From Nonomuraea sediminis (GTDB lineage Bacteria > Actinomycetota > Actinomycetes > Streptosporangiales > Streptosporangiaceae), in assembly GCF_018531495.1 (NCBI RefSeq), contig NZ_JAHDTI010000021.1:62001-126000 (forward strand): a stretch of DNA of 64,000 nucleotides, given 5' to 3'. Shown here in pieces: positions 1 to 7,757 of the stretch. The notes below the pieces were generated by a model that saw only the letters and a list, made by a program, of their open reading frames with translations, ran no database searches and was not told the DNA's origin. Made by a program: the position numbers and the translations under genes. Position 1 is the first letter of the stretch; every line of letters begins with the position of its first letter.

Positions 1-2
1 AC

Positions 3-221
3 CTGCGGGCGGGGCTGGGTCCCGAGTTCCAGGACTTCGACCCGGCCGACCTCAACCCGCGCAACTTCGTGCGCAAGCACCTGCTCGACGAGGCCGAGGA
101 CACCTGGAACTCCCAGCCTGGGTCGCCCTCGCTCGAGCCCGCCATGGTCTCCCACATCGACGACCAGGTCGACGAACTCGGCTACGGCGAACTCCCCCCG
201 TACGACGCCGAGGCCACGTAG
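3..221 (+). CDS. tatB: Sec-independent translocase TatB, C-terminal part (cut by window edge)
   Basis: The left edge cuts this gene; 72 codons and a TAG stop remain. The visible part starts inside the conserved segment LGPEFQDFD followed by DLNPRNFVRKHL, which in actinobacterial TatB follows the amphipathic helix. A variable acidic tail ending PPYDAEAT follows, as in Streptomyces TatB. TatB works with TatA and TatC to export folded twin-arginine substrates across the cytoplasmic membrane. The membrane helix is outside the window. The gene converges on apbC across a 491-bp gap. The assignment rests on remembered sequence similarity. Confidence 0.72.
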   Translation: MRAGLGPEFQDFDPADLNPRNFVRKHLLDEAEDTWNSQPGSPSLEPAMVSHIDDQVDELGYGELPPYDAEAT

Positions 222-299
222 GCCTTCTCTGCGAAGACGTTTCCCGTACGGGCTCTTTCCGCCTGTACGGCAGGCCGCCGCCCCCGGCCGCCCGCCGTA

Positions 300-339
300 C
301 TCCGGCTGAGGGCCCGCGACCGGCGCTTCCGGCGAGTCG
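300..339 (+). repeat. Dispersed repeat, copy A core
   Basis: These 40 bases match the complement of 48861-48900 at 38 of 40 positions by direct alignment. Weaker similarity extends left to the CCTGTACGGC at about 262. The core contains CTCCGGCTGAGG and CGGCGCTTCCGGCGAGTCG. Both copies lie in long intergenic gaps, so this is not shared coding sequence. Confidence 0.75.
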
Positions 340-669
340 GTGCCATGTCCCGCCGTCACGGCGCTTCGTTCTCGTGGCACGCTCGGTCGCGGCTTCCCCG
401 CCGCACAGGGCGCCGCCCCTCACCGCCCCACACCCCGCCGCCCCGGCGCCTGAAAGCCCCTGGACGCACCTGAGCCCCCACGGGACCCGCTCGGCCGGAC
501 TCCCCGGGATCCGCCTGGGCGGGCTTCTTGGGGCGTCCAGCGCGTGTGCGGCGGAGCAGGAGGCCGCGGTAGGCGGGTTACGGGCGTCGTAACGGCGCTC
601 AGCCACCTATCGCCGGAGGAGCGTCTCCCTGGACAGAGGCCGGCCCTGTGCGGCGGGTGGCGTGAGCGG

Positions 670-689
670 TGGCCCGCCGTACAGGGCCA
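670..689 (-). terminator. Weak hairpin downstream of apbC
   Basis: TGGCCC and GGGCCA form a 6-bp stem with an 8-base loop, 24 bases beyond the apbC stop. No T-tract follows, so termination is only a possibility. Confidence 0.3.
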
Positions 690-712
690 AGCCTTACAAG
701 ACCAGGAAAGCG

Positions 713-1855
713 TCAGGAGGCGCGCGTCGGGGAGAGGTTGAGGTGGAGGCCCTTGAGGCTGCTGGAGCGCTTGCCGAGACCGTTGGCGATCTTGATGAGC
801 TCGGCCGCCGCGGGCGTGTCGGGGTCGGTGAGGACCAGGGGCTTGCCCTCGTCGCCGCCCTCGCGCAGCCGCAGGTCGAACGGCACCTGGCCGAGCAGCG
901 GCACCCGGGACCCGAGTGTCCGGGAGAGCGCGTCCGCGACCGTCTGGCCGCCGCCCTCGCCGAAGACCGGGATCCGCTCGTCGCAGTGCGGGCACGGGAG
1001 CCAGGCCATGTTCTCGATGACGCCGGCGATCTGCTGGTGCGTCTGGGCCGCGATCGAGCCCGCCCGCTCGGCCACCTCGGCGGCGGCCATCTGCGGGGTG
1101 GTGACGACCAGGAGCTCGGCCGTGGGCAGGCGCTGCGCGACCGAGATCGCGATGTCGCCGGTGCCGGGCGGCAGGTCGAGCAGGAGGACGTCGAGGTCGC
1201 CCCAGAACACGTCGCTGAGGAACTGGTAGAGCGCGCGGTCGAGCATCGGCCCGCGCCACACGACGGGGGAGTTGCCCTCGGGCTTGAACATGCCGACCGA
1301 GATGACCTTGATGTCGTGCGCCACCGGCGGCAGGATCATGTCCTCGACCTTGGTGGGGCGCTCGGAGGCGGCGAGCATGCGGGGGACGCTGTGGCCGTAG
1401 ATGTCGGCGTCCACGATGCCGACCTTGAGGCCGTTGGCGGCCATGGCGGCGGCCAGGTTGACCGTGACGGACGACTTGCCGACGCCGCCCTTGCCGCTGG
1501 CCACCGCGATCACGCGGGTCAGCGAACCGGGCTGGTTGAAGGGGATCTCCTTCTCCGGGCCGCGGTCGCCGCGCAGCTTGGTCTGCAGGGCCTTGCGCTG
1601 CTCGGTGCTCATCACGTCGAGCTCGATCTCGACGCCCGACACGCCCTCCACTCCGGAGACCGCGTTGGTGACGTCACGGCGGATGGTGTCCTTCAGCGGG
1701 CATCCGGCGACCGTGAGGAAGACGCCGACGCGGACCGTCCCGTCAGGGGCGATGTCGATGCTCTTGACCATGTCGAGGTCGGTGATCGGGCGGCGGATCT
1801 CGGGGTCGATCACGGTCGCGAGGGCGGCCGTCACCTGGTCCTGGGTTGGTGCCAT
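713..1855 (-). CDS. apbC: Mrp/ApbC-family iron-sulfur cluster carrier ATPase
   Basis: A 380-residue P-loop ATPase expected to bind and deliver Fe-S clusters to apoproteins in the cytosol. Residues 1-90 form a DUF59/MIP18-like domain including the GCPLKD segment. The deviant Walker A GKGGVGKS lies at about 121-128, followed by DADIYGHS and the conserved DLPPGTGD. A CPHC pair in the C-terminal half can hold the bridging cluster. Length and domain order are typical of actinobacterial Mrp. The ATG start is separated from the divergent marR by 84 bp. The neighbouring tatB is a common actinobacterial arrangement. Confidence 0.93.
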   Translation of the reverse strand: MAPTQDQVTAALATVIDPEIRRPITDLDMVKSIDIAPDGTVRVGVFLTVAGCPLKDTIRRDVTNAVSGVEGVSGVEIELDVMSTEQRKALQTKLRGDRGPEKEIPFNQPGSLTRVIAVASGKGGVGKSSVTVNLAAAMAANGLKVGIVDADIYGHSVPRMLAASERPTKVEDMILPPVAHDIKVISVGMFKPEGNSPVVWRGPMLDRALYQFLSDVFWGDLDVLLLDLPPGTGDIAISVAQRLPTAELLVVTTPQMAAAEVAERAGSIAAQTHQQIAGVIENMAWLPCPHCDERIPVFGEGGGQTVADALSRTLGSRVPLLGQVPFDLRLREGGDEGKPLVLTDPDTPAAAELIKIANGLGKRSSSLKGLHLNLSPTRAS

Positions 1856-1889
1856 CGAAGTCTCGGCAGTCCTTAGTCGGGTATGTGAG

Positions 1890-1906
1890 ACAGCTTCGCG
1901 AGCTGT
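1890..1906. promoter_or_regulatory. Inverted repeat between divergent apbC and marR
   Basis: ACAGCT, a TCGCG spacer and AGCTGT form a 17-bp inverted repeat in the 84-bp divergent region, 34 bp before the marR start. MarR proteins usually bind such elements and repress their own gene, so it is a candidate operator. Binding is inferred. Confidence 0.4.
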
Positions 1907-1939
1907 TTAGGTGTCTGTGCAACGTTCTAAGGTTACTGC

Positions 1940-2392
1940 GTGACTGTTCTGCGCGACGAGGGCCTCACCACCGAGGAGCTGACTGTCTGGCGAATGCTGC
2001 AGCGCGCCCAGGTGCGGATCACCCGTCACCTGGAGGCGGAGCTCCTGCTCGCCCACGACCTCCCCCTGGCCAGCTACGACGTGCTCACGCAGCTGGCGGA
2101 CGCGCCGGGGCGGCGGCTGCGGATGAACGACCTGGCCGACCGGGTGCTCCTGTCGCGCAGCGGGCTGACCAGGCTCATCGACCGGTTGCAGCGCGACGGG
2201 CTGGTCTCGCGGGAGGCCTGCGAGAGCGACGCCCGCGGCCTGTTCGCGGTCCTGACCGACACGGGAACGGTACGGCTGGCCGAGGCGACCCCCACCTACC
2301 TGCGCGGAATCAGGTCCCAGTTCCTCGATCTGCTCGGCCCGCAGGGGATCCGTCAGGTCCACGATCTGGCGGTCCGGCTGGATCTGCCCTGA
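1940..2392 (+). CDS. MarR-family transcriptional regulator
   Basis: A 150-residue winged-helix regulator. The order is a dimerisation helix (RITRHLEAELL), then LASYDVLTQLADAPGRRLRM, then the recognition region LSRSGLTRLIDRL and the wing with DARGLFAVLT, which is the usual MarR layout. The GTG start is the first in frame. The 3' end overlaps the convergent DUF1003 gene by 83 bp. The ligand is unknown. The 17-bp inverted repeat upstream may be its operator. Confidence 0.9.
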   Translation: MTVLRDEGLTTEELTVWRMLQRAQVRITRHLEAELLLAHDLPLASYDVLTQLADAPGRRLRMNDLADRVLLSRSGLTRLIDRLQRDGLVSREACESDARGLFAVLTDTGTVRLAEATPTYLRGIRSQFLDLLGPQGIRQVHDLAVRLDLP

Positions 2393-2846
2393 GGTCCTCG
2401 GCCAGACGCTGGAGTTCGGAGCGGAGGAAGTCGCGGGTGGCCACCTCGTTCAGTGCGATCCTGAGCCCGGCGATCTCCCTGGTCAGATACTCGATCTCGG
2501 CCTGATTGAGCTCGGCGGCCTCCCTGTCCTGCTCGTACTGGATGCGGTCGCGGTCGCCCTGGCGGTTCTGCGCCAGCAGGATCAGCGGCGCGGCGTAGGA
2601 GGCCTGCAGCGACAGCATCAGCGTCAGGAAGATGAACGGGTACGGGTCGAACTTCAGGTTCGGCGGGGCGAAGATATTCCAGCCCACCCAGACGCCCACG
2701 AAGGCCGTCATGTAGACGATGAACCGCCCGGTGCCGAGGAACCTGGCGATCTGCTCCGACAGCCGGCCGAAGGCTTCGGGGTCGTAGTGCGGCCGGAGGC
2801 TGCGGCGCAGCGCCCTGGGCTGGTCCAGGCGTTCAGTCGTCGTCAC
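2310..2846 (-). CDS. DUF1003 membrane protein
   Basis: A 178-residue protein with two adjacent hydrophobic segments, FIVYMTAFVGVWVGWNIF and YPFIFLTLMLSLQASYAAPL. An NRQGDRDR motif and a charged helix follow, which is the DUF1003 signature order. The C-terminal 25 residues are Pro/Gly/Asp-rich and lie in the overlap with marR. Its GTG start overlaps the end of the upstream MgtE_N/CBS gene by 14 bp, so the two are probably translationally coupled. DUF1003 proteins have no settled function; the pairing suggests a shared role at the membrane. Confidence 0.88.
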   Translation of the reverse strand: MTTTERLDQPRALRRSLRPHYDPEAFGRLSEQIARFLGTGRFIVYMTAFVGVWVGWNIFAPPNLKFDPYPFIFLTLMLSLQASYAAPLILLAQNRQGDRDRIQYEQDREAAELNQAEIEYLTREIAGLRIALNEVATRDFLRSELQRLAEDLRADPAGPPDRGPDGSPAGRADRGTGT

Positions 2847-4047
2847 TGGGATCCCCCTCGCGCCAGTCCTCGGGCAGCAGGTGGTCGAGCACGTCGTCGA
2901 CCGTCACCGCGCCCACCAGGCGGCCGAGCTCGTCCACCACGGGCGCCGCCACCAGGTTGTAGTTGGCCAGGTAGAACGTCACCTGGGGCAGGGCCAGGTC
3001 CGGCCTGATCGGGTCGATCGACGGGTCGATCACGGCGCCGAGCAGCGTGGACGGCGGCTCGCGCAGCAGCCGCTGGAAGTGGGTGACGCCCAGGTAGGCC
3101 CCGGTGGGCGTCTCGGTCGGCATGCGCGTGATGTAGACCTGCGCGGCCACGGCGGGGGTGAGGTCGCTCTGCCTGATCTGCGCCAGGGCCTCGGCGACCG
3201 TGGCGCTCGGCGGCATGATCACCGGTTCGCTGGTCATCATGCCGCCCGCGGTCAGTTCCGGGTAGACGAGCAGCCGGCGCACGGGCGCCGCCTCCTGCGG
3301 TTCCATCAGCGACAGCAGGTGCTGCGCGTCGGCGGCGGGCAGGTCCTGCAGCAGGTCGGCCGCGTCGTCGGGACCCATCTCCTCCAGCACGTCGGCGGCG
3401 CGCTCGGGCTGCAGGGTGCCGAGGATGCCGATCTGGTCGGCCGGCGGCAGCTCCTCGAGCACGTCGGCCAGCCGGTCGTCGTCCAGCGCGGCCGCGATCT
3501 CGATGCGCCGCTTGCCCGGCAGTTCGTGCAGGGCGCTGGCCAGGTCGGCGGCGCGCATGGTCTCGAAGGCGGCGATGAGCCCGGCGGCGCCCTGATCCTT
3601 CTGGAGGATGTCGAACCCGGTGACCTCGCCCCAGCCGACGATCCTGGGCTCGCGCCGCCGCCTGCCCTTGTAGACGGCCACCTGGGTGACCTGCCAGGTC
3701 GACGTCCTGATCTCTTCGATGGCCACGTCGTAGACCGTCATCGGCTGGCCGTCCACGGTGACCTGCAGGTCGAACATCTGCCCGATGACGAGCGTCTCGG
3801 TGGCCCGCTGCTCGAAGCGGCGCATGTTCAGCCTGCCGGTGAAGACCACGGCGCCCGCCTCGATCCCGCGTACGCGGGTGATGGGCAGGAAGACCCTGCG
3901 GCGCGGCTGCACCTCCACGACCATGCCGTGGACGGCGGGCGGCTGGCCGTTGCGCAGGCCGACCACGACGTCCCTGATCCGGCCGATCTGGTCGCCCGCC
4001 GGATCGAAGACCGGGGTCCCGGCCAGGCGGGCCACGAAGATCTTCAC
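2833..4047 (-). CDS. PRC-barrel, MgtE_N and CBS domain protein without a channel domain
   Basis: A 404-residue cytoplasmic protein. Residues 1-75 resemble a PRC barrel (GTPVFDPAGDQIGRIRDVVV). Residues about 170-270 carry MgtE N-domain helical repeats (DDRLADVLEELPPADQ, ERAADVLEEMGPDDAADLL). Two CBS motifs follow, ending GRLVGAVTVDDVLDHLLPEDW. It lacks the five-helix MgtE transport domain, so it is better called an MgtE-like Mg2+/nucleotide sensor than a transporter. It is the first gene of a pair with the DUF1003 membrane protein. Relatives of this architecture are common in actinobacteria and often misnamed MgtE. Confidence 0.85.
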   Translation of the reverse strand: MKIFVARLAGTPVFDPAGDQIGRIRDVVVGLRNGQPPAVHGMVVEVQPRRRVFLPITRVRGIEAGAVVFTGRLNMRRFEQRATETLVIGQMFDLQVTVDGQPMTVYDVAIEEIRTSTWQVTQVAVYKGRRRREPRIVGWGEVTGFDILQKDQGAAGLIAAFETMRAADLASALHELPGKRRIEIAAALDDDRLADVLEELPPADQIGILGTLQPERAADVLEEMGPDDAADLLQDLPAADAQHLLSLMEPQEAAPVRRLLVYPELTAGGMMTSEPVIMPPSATVAEALAQIRQSDLTPAVAAQVYITRMPTETPTGAYLGVTHFQRLLREPPSTLLGAVIDPSIDPIRPDLALPQVTFYLANYNLVAAPVVDELGRLVGAVTVDDVLDHLLPEDWREGDPSDDD

Positions 4048-4141
4048 GTCAGAAGGCTAACAGCCTGGGCGGATTGCGCCTTTGGTGCCTGGCATGTCAG
4101 TATCTAAAGGAGCAAACGGTAATTACTGCAAGGTGGTAGCA

Positions 4142-5098
4142 ATGAGGCTCGGGGGGCTCGCGCTGGCCTTCGTGTCGGCGTGTTGTTTCGGGTTCTCGGG
4201 ACCCATGGCCAAATATCTGATCGCGGCTGGGCTGGCGCCGATCGAGGCGGTCTGGGCGCGGATGGCGGGGGCGGGAATCCTGCTGCTGATCCTGCTGGCC
4301 GTCTTCAAGCCGCGGGCCCTGCGGATCCCCAGGTCGCGGCTGCCCTTCTTCGCCGCCTACGCCATCATCGCGGTGGCCGCGGTCCAGTCGCTGTACTTCG
4401 TGGCCATCACTCGGCTGCCCGTGGGCATCGCCCTGCTGCTGGAGTTCATGGCCCCGGTCATGGTCGTCGTCTGGGTGCGCTTCGTGCGCCGGGTACGGCT
4501 GGCCAGGGCCGCGTTCGTGGGCGCCGTGGTCGCCGTCGTCGGGCTGGCCATCGTGGTCGAGGCCTGGCAGGGGCTGCGGATCGACGCGCTCGGCCTGATG
4601 CTGGGGCTGCTGGCAGGGGCGTGCTGCGCCGGATACTTCCTGATGAGCGACAGCTTCGGCGACGATGTCGACCCGCTCGGCCTGATCGCCTGGGGCATGA
4701 CCGGGGCGGCCGCGGCGCTGATCCCCTTCTCCAAGCCGTGGAACATCCCGTGGAGCAGGTTCACCGAGTTCGCCACCCCCGAGGGCGGCCACACGCTGCC
4801 GGTGCTCGGCGCCTACCTGTGGATGGTGGTCGTGGCCACGCTGGTGGCCTACATCCTCGGCGTGAACGCGGTGCGCCGCCTGTCGGCCGCGGTGGGCGCG
4901 ACGGTCGCCTCGCTCGAGGTCATCGCCGGCGCCGTGGTCGCCTGGGGACTGGTCGGCGAGACGCTGGGCGGCTACCAGATCGTGGGCGGCCTCATCGTGC
5001 TGGCGGGCGCGCTGGTCGCGCAGACCGCCACGTCGAGGTCGCAGCCGCCGGTGCCCGCCCCCGAGCCGGTCACGCTGAATCTGGAACGGTCAGCCTGA
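4142..5098 (+). CDS. EamA/DMT-family permease
   Basis: A 318-residue membrane protein with about ten hydrophobic helices in two five-helix halves, as in RhtA-type drug/metabolite exporters. It begins MRLGGLALAFVSACCFGFSG and has conserved PIEAVWARM and GAVVAWGLVGETL segments. I chose the ATG at 4142 because AAGGTGG lies 5 bases before it; an upstream GTG in the same frame lacks this. Its 3' end overlaps the convergent small gene by 29 bp. The substrate is unknown; amino acids or metabolites are usual. Confidence 0.88.
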   Translation: MRLGGLALAFVSACCFGFSGPMAKYLIAAGLAPIEAVWARMAGAGILLLILLAVFKPRALRIPRSRLPFFAAYAIIAVAAVQSLYFVAITRLPVGIALLLEFMAPVMVVVWVRFVRRVRLARAAFVGAVVAVVGLAIVVEAWQGLRIDALGLMLGLLAGACCAGYFLMSDSFGDDVDPLGLIAWGMTGAAAALIPFSKPWNIPWSRFTEFATPEGGHTLPVLGAYLWMVVVATLVAYILGVNAVRRLSAAVGATVASLEVIAGAVVAWGLVGETLGGYQIVGGLIVLAGALVAQTATSRSQPPVPAPEPVTLNLERSA

Positions 5099-5417
5099 AC
5101 ACGGTCGCCTCGGCGGCCCAGCGCTCCACCAGCCCCTCGGGGGCGTTGAGCCGCTCCTTGGCCAGGGCGGCGATCGCCTCCGGGTCGGTGGACCTCTCCA
5201 CCCGGGCGTCGAACTCGACCAGCCTCGCGCCGTTGTCCTTGCTGCGCAGCGTGACGTGGACGGTGTCGAGGTCCTCCAGACCGGGCAGTTGCTGCTCGCC
5301 CTCGCCGGAGACCAGGTAGATCGCGCCCTCGTGCCAGGTGTGCCAGGCCAGGCGCGGCCGGTCCAGGGTGAGCCAGAGGATGCTGGACTTCTTGGCTCCC
5401 TCTTCGATGACGGTCAC
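5070..5417 (-). CDS. Conserved hypothetical protein, 115 residues
   Basis: A soluble, predicted alpha/beta protein with no signal peptide or membrane segment. Notable runs are RPRLAWHTWHEGAIYLVSG, LPGLEDLDTVHVTLRSKD and a C-terminal AALAKERLNAPEG. The layout vaguely recalls split-barrel flavin-binding folds, but I see no diagnostic motif and assign no function. It is divergent from the lyase gene, with a perfect 17-bp inverted repeat between them that may control both. Confidence 0.7.
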   Translation of the reverse strand: MTVIEEGAKKSSILWLTLDRPRLAWHTWHEGAIYLVSGEGEQQLPGLEDLDTVHVTLRSKDNGARLVEFDARVERSTDPEAIAALAKERLNAPEGLVERWAAEATVFRLTVPDSA

Positions 5418-5442
5418 GCTCCGACTGTAGCCCCGATCGGCG

Positions 5443-5459
5443 GTACGGCCAGGCCGTAC
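5443..5459. promoter_or_regulatory. Perfect 17-bp inverted repeat between divergent genes
   Basis: GTACGGCC, a single A and GGCCGTAC form a perfect 8+1+8 palindrome in the 106-bp gap between the genes at 5417 and 5524. It could be a shared operator. GTACGGC is generally frequent in this window, which weakens the case. Confidence 0.4.
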
Positions 5460-5523
5460 GAGATCCGGATGGGGGGCATAGACGGGGGCCCTCTGGCAGG
5501 CGTTCGAGGCGGGCCATTACCGT

Positions 5524-6462
5524 GTGCGCATGCGCTCACGTCGTTCCGTGCTGGCGGTGCCAGGCAGCAGCCCGCGCTTCCTCGAGAAGGCCCAGACGCT
5601 CCCCGTGGACGAGGTGTTCCTCGACCTGGAGGACGCGGTCGCGCCGCTGGCCAAACAGGAGGCGCGCAAGAACATCGTGGGCGCGCTGCGCGAGGGCGAC
5701 TGGACGGGCAAGACCCGCGTGGTGCGCGTCAACGACCTGACGACGCAGTGGACCTACCGCGACGTGATCGAGGTCGTCGAGGGCGCGGGGGAGTTCCTCG
5801 ACGCGATCATCCTGCCCAAGGTGCAGGACTCGACCGAGGTCGTCTGGCTCGACACGCTGCTCACCCAGATCGAGAAGACGATGGGCATGGAGGTCGGGCG
5901 GATCGGCATCGAGGCGCAGATCGAGAACGCCCGCGGCCTGGTCAACGTCGACACCATCGCCGGCTCCTCCAAGCGGCTGGAGGCGCTGGTCTTCGGTCCT
6001 GCCGACTTCATGGCCTCGATCAACATGCGCACGCTCGTCGTCGGGGAGCAGCCGCCCGGCTACACCGAGGGCGACGCCTACCACTACATCCTCATGCGGC
6101 TGCTGATGGCCGCCAGGATGCACGATCTGCAGGTGATCGACGGGCCGTACCTGCAGATCAAGGACGTGGAGGGCTACCGGCGGGTGGCGCGGCGGGCGGC
6201 CGCGCTCGGGTTCGACGGCAAGTGGGTGCTGCATCCGCTGCAGGTCGAGGCGGCCAACGAGGTGTTCTCGCCGTCGCAGGAGGACTACGACAGGGCCGAG
6301 CTGATCCTGGAGGCCTACGAGTACTACACGACGGTCGAGAAGCGCGGCGCGGCCATGCTGGGCGACGAGATGATCGACGAGGCCTCCCGCAAGATGGCCC
6401 TGGTCGTGGCCGCCAAGGGCCGCGCCGCGGGGATGCGGCGGACGCAGCGCTTCACACCTTGA
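5524..6462 (+). CDS. HpcH/HpaI aldolase or CitE-like CoA-ester lyase
   Basis: A 312-residue TIM-barrel lyase of the citrate lyase beta/malyl-CoA lyase group. Seen are an RSVLAVPGSSPRF start, VDEVFLDLEDAV with the metal-site acidic residues, then IEAQIENARGLVN, FGPADFMAS and KWVLHPLQVEAANEVFSPS. These match the Mg2+-binding and acyl-CoA site order. It probably cleaves malyl-CoA, methylmalyl-CoA or a similar ester. No citD or citF homologue is nearby, so it is not part of a citrate lyase complex. The start could be the GTG at 5524 or the ATG at 5530. It overlaps the convergent gene by 11 bp. Confidence 0.85.
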   Translation: MRMRSRRSVLAVPGSSPRFLEKAQTLPVDEVFLDLEDAVAPLAKQEARKNIVGALREGDWTGKTRVVRVNDLTTQWTYRDVIEVVEGAGEFLDAIILPKVQDSTEVVWLDTLLTQIEKTMGMEVGRIGIEAQIENARGLVNVDTIAGSSKRLEALVFGPADFMASINMRTLVVGEQPPGYTEGDAYHYILMRLLMAARMHDLQVIDGPYLQIKDVEGYRRVARRAAALGFDGKWVLHPLQVEAANEVFSPSQEDYDRAELILEAYEYYTTVEKRGAAMLGDEMIDEASRKMALVVAAKGRAAGMRRTQRFTP

Positions 6463-6997
6463 TCCCGATCGTGGTGAAGAACCAGAACGCCGAGGTCAGC
6501 CAGAGCCCGACCAGCGCGGTGAACACCAGCCCGCCGAGCACGGGCAGCGACCAGCCGGGCAGGCCGCGCTTGGGCAGCGCCAGCATCTTCGCGGTGAAGA
6601 CGCCGTAGAAGAAGCAGCCGAGCAGCGAGTGGGCCATGACCCTGGGCACGTCGTACTGCAGGCCGAGCGCGTACAGGCAGTGGAAGGCGACCGGCACGGT
6701 CAGCAGGAACGCCAGCCGTCCCGACCAGCGGTGCACCCAGGCCGGGATCTTGATCCCGATCTTGCCCCACATGCTGAGCGCAGAGACCACCTGCACCACG
6801 GCCAGGACCAGGGCCCCTGTGGTCAGCCAGACCTTCATCGGCAGCGCGCCGGAGAACCCCGCGGGGCCCACCGCGAACCCGGTCGGCGTGTGGAGCTTGC
6901 CGTACACCCCGAGCGCGACCATGACCAGCCCGCCGACCAGCAGCGGGAGCAGCAGCACGGCGGCCGAGCGCCGCGGCGTGGTGGTGGCGGTGGTCAT
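6452..6997 (-). CDS. DUF6529-type membrane protein, cytochrome b561-like
   Basis: A 181-residue protein with about five hydrophobic helices. Histidines sit at helix ends: VHRWSGRLAF, AFHCLYALGL and MAHSLLGC. This spacing resembles di-haem membrane cytochromes of the b561/ferric-reductase kind, so electron transfer is plausible but inferred. The ATG start overlaps the stop of the upstream secreted-protein gene in the sequence ATGA, showing coupled translation. The pair probably acts together at the membrane. The family name is from memory. Confidence 0.75.
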   Translation of the reverse strand: MTTATTTPRRSAAVLLLPLLVGGLVMVALGVYGKLHTPTGFAVGPAGFSGALPMKVWLTTGALVLAVVQVVSALSMWGKIGIKIPAWVHRWSGRLAFLLTVPVAFHCLYALGLQYDVPRVMAHSLLGCFFYGVFTAKMLALPKRGLPGWSLPVLGGLVFTALVGLWLTSAFWFFTTIGIKV

Positions 6998-7659
6998 TGC
7001 ATCTCCTGGATGAAGCCGTCGACGTCCTTGGGGTAGACCGTGGTCTGACCGAGCGTGACCGGATCGGTCGGCCGCTCGTCGTTGACGTTGGTGATCTGGA
7101 TCTGCTTGTCGCCCTCGAAGGCGGCGCCCACCTGGTAGAAGCCGCCGCGCGGCTTGGCCAGCACGATCCATCCGGCGCGCAGCTTGGCGCCGCGGACGAA
7201 CGCCGTGGCCCGGTACAGGCCGGACGGCTTGACCACGGTCGCGGCGGAGAAGTCCCACCGGTGGCCGCTGACCGCCAGCCAGCCCTTCGCCTTGCCGCCG
7301 CCCAGCGTGGCCTTGGCCTTGGCGTCGCCGAACCCGGCCAGGGCGACCTTGCCGTCGGCCTCGGTGCCCTTGAACCAGGCCTCGGTCTTACCGTCGCAGA
7401 AGTAGCCGATGGCCTTGCCGTTGCGCACGGAGACGGCGATCAGGCCGCCGTTCCCCTTCACGTATCCGGCGTAGTCGGCCTTCTCGATCGTCTTCGGCTT
7501 CGCCTTCGTGGGCGCCGGCGGGGCCGCCGACGTGGTGGTATCCGTCGTGGCGTACTCGTTGGTGTTGCTCGTCGGTGTCGCGACGACGCTGGCGACACCG
7601 AGCCCCGCGGCGAGCACTGCTCCCGCCGCCAGGGTGATGACAGGTCCCAGCCTTGACAT
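6994..7659 (-). CDS. Secreted or lipid-free exported hypothetical protein paired with b561-like gene
   Basis: A 221-residue protein with an N-terminal signal segment (PVITLAAGAVLAAGLGVASV), then a Thr/Ala/Pro linker to about residue 55. A beta-rich domain follows with a single Cys in IGYFCDGKTEAW. There is no lipobox. The segments VSGHRWDFSAATVVKPSGLY and GGFYQVGAAFEGDKQIQ suggest an extracytoplasmic beta fold. It is translationally coupled to the membrane gene downstream, which suggests an exported redox partner. Function is unknown. Confidence 0.78.
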   Translation of the reverse strand: MSRLGPVITLAAGAVLAAGLGVASVVATPTSNTNEYATTDTTTSAAPPAPTKAKPKTIEKADYAGYVKGNGGLIAVSVRNGKAIGYFCDGKTEAWFKGTEADGKVALAGFGDAKAKATLGGGKAKGWLAVSGHRWDFSAATVVKPSGLYRATAFVRGAKLRAGWIVLAKPRGGFYQVGAAFEGDKQIQITNVNDERPTDPVTLGQTTVYPKDVDGFIQEMQ

Positions 7660-7757
7660 GGCCTGCTCCCAGGTTCGAATGGCTTACGCCAGGAATATCC
7701 ACCTCCTGGGGCGGGCCGTCTGTGAACAAATGCTCACCCGCCAGCCAGAATGTAAAG

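Larger units (their letters stand above)
222..712. other. 491-bp intergenic region without a credible gene
   Basis: This gap lies between the convergent tatB and apbC genes. Open frames exist on both strands but are Arg/Ala/Pro-rich, lack family features and overlap each other, so I do not call a gene. The stretch at 262-339 recurs in inverted orientation near 48.9 kb. A short hairpin near 670-689 may end apbC transcription. I see nothing else definite. Confidence 0.6.

Noticed and set aside
52..606. Minus-strand 184-codon frame in the tatB-apbC gap
   Set aside because: It overlaps tatB, is Arg/Gly-rich without motifs, and its similarity to a frame near 48.9 kb comes from the dispersed DNA repeat.
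2881..4107. Plus-strand open frame of 408 codons opposite the MgtE_N/CBS gene
   Set aside because: His/Val/Asp/Gly-rich shadow translation with no motifs; the minus-strand reading has clear domains.
5524..6462. Citrate lyase beta subunit (CitE) of a complex
   Set aside because: No citD, citF or citC homologue is nearby; a malyl-CoA-type lyase fits better.
7665..7690. tRNA T-loop-like GGTTCGAAT
   Set aside because: No cloverleaf can be folded around it; it lies in a divergent promoter gap.
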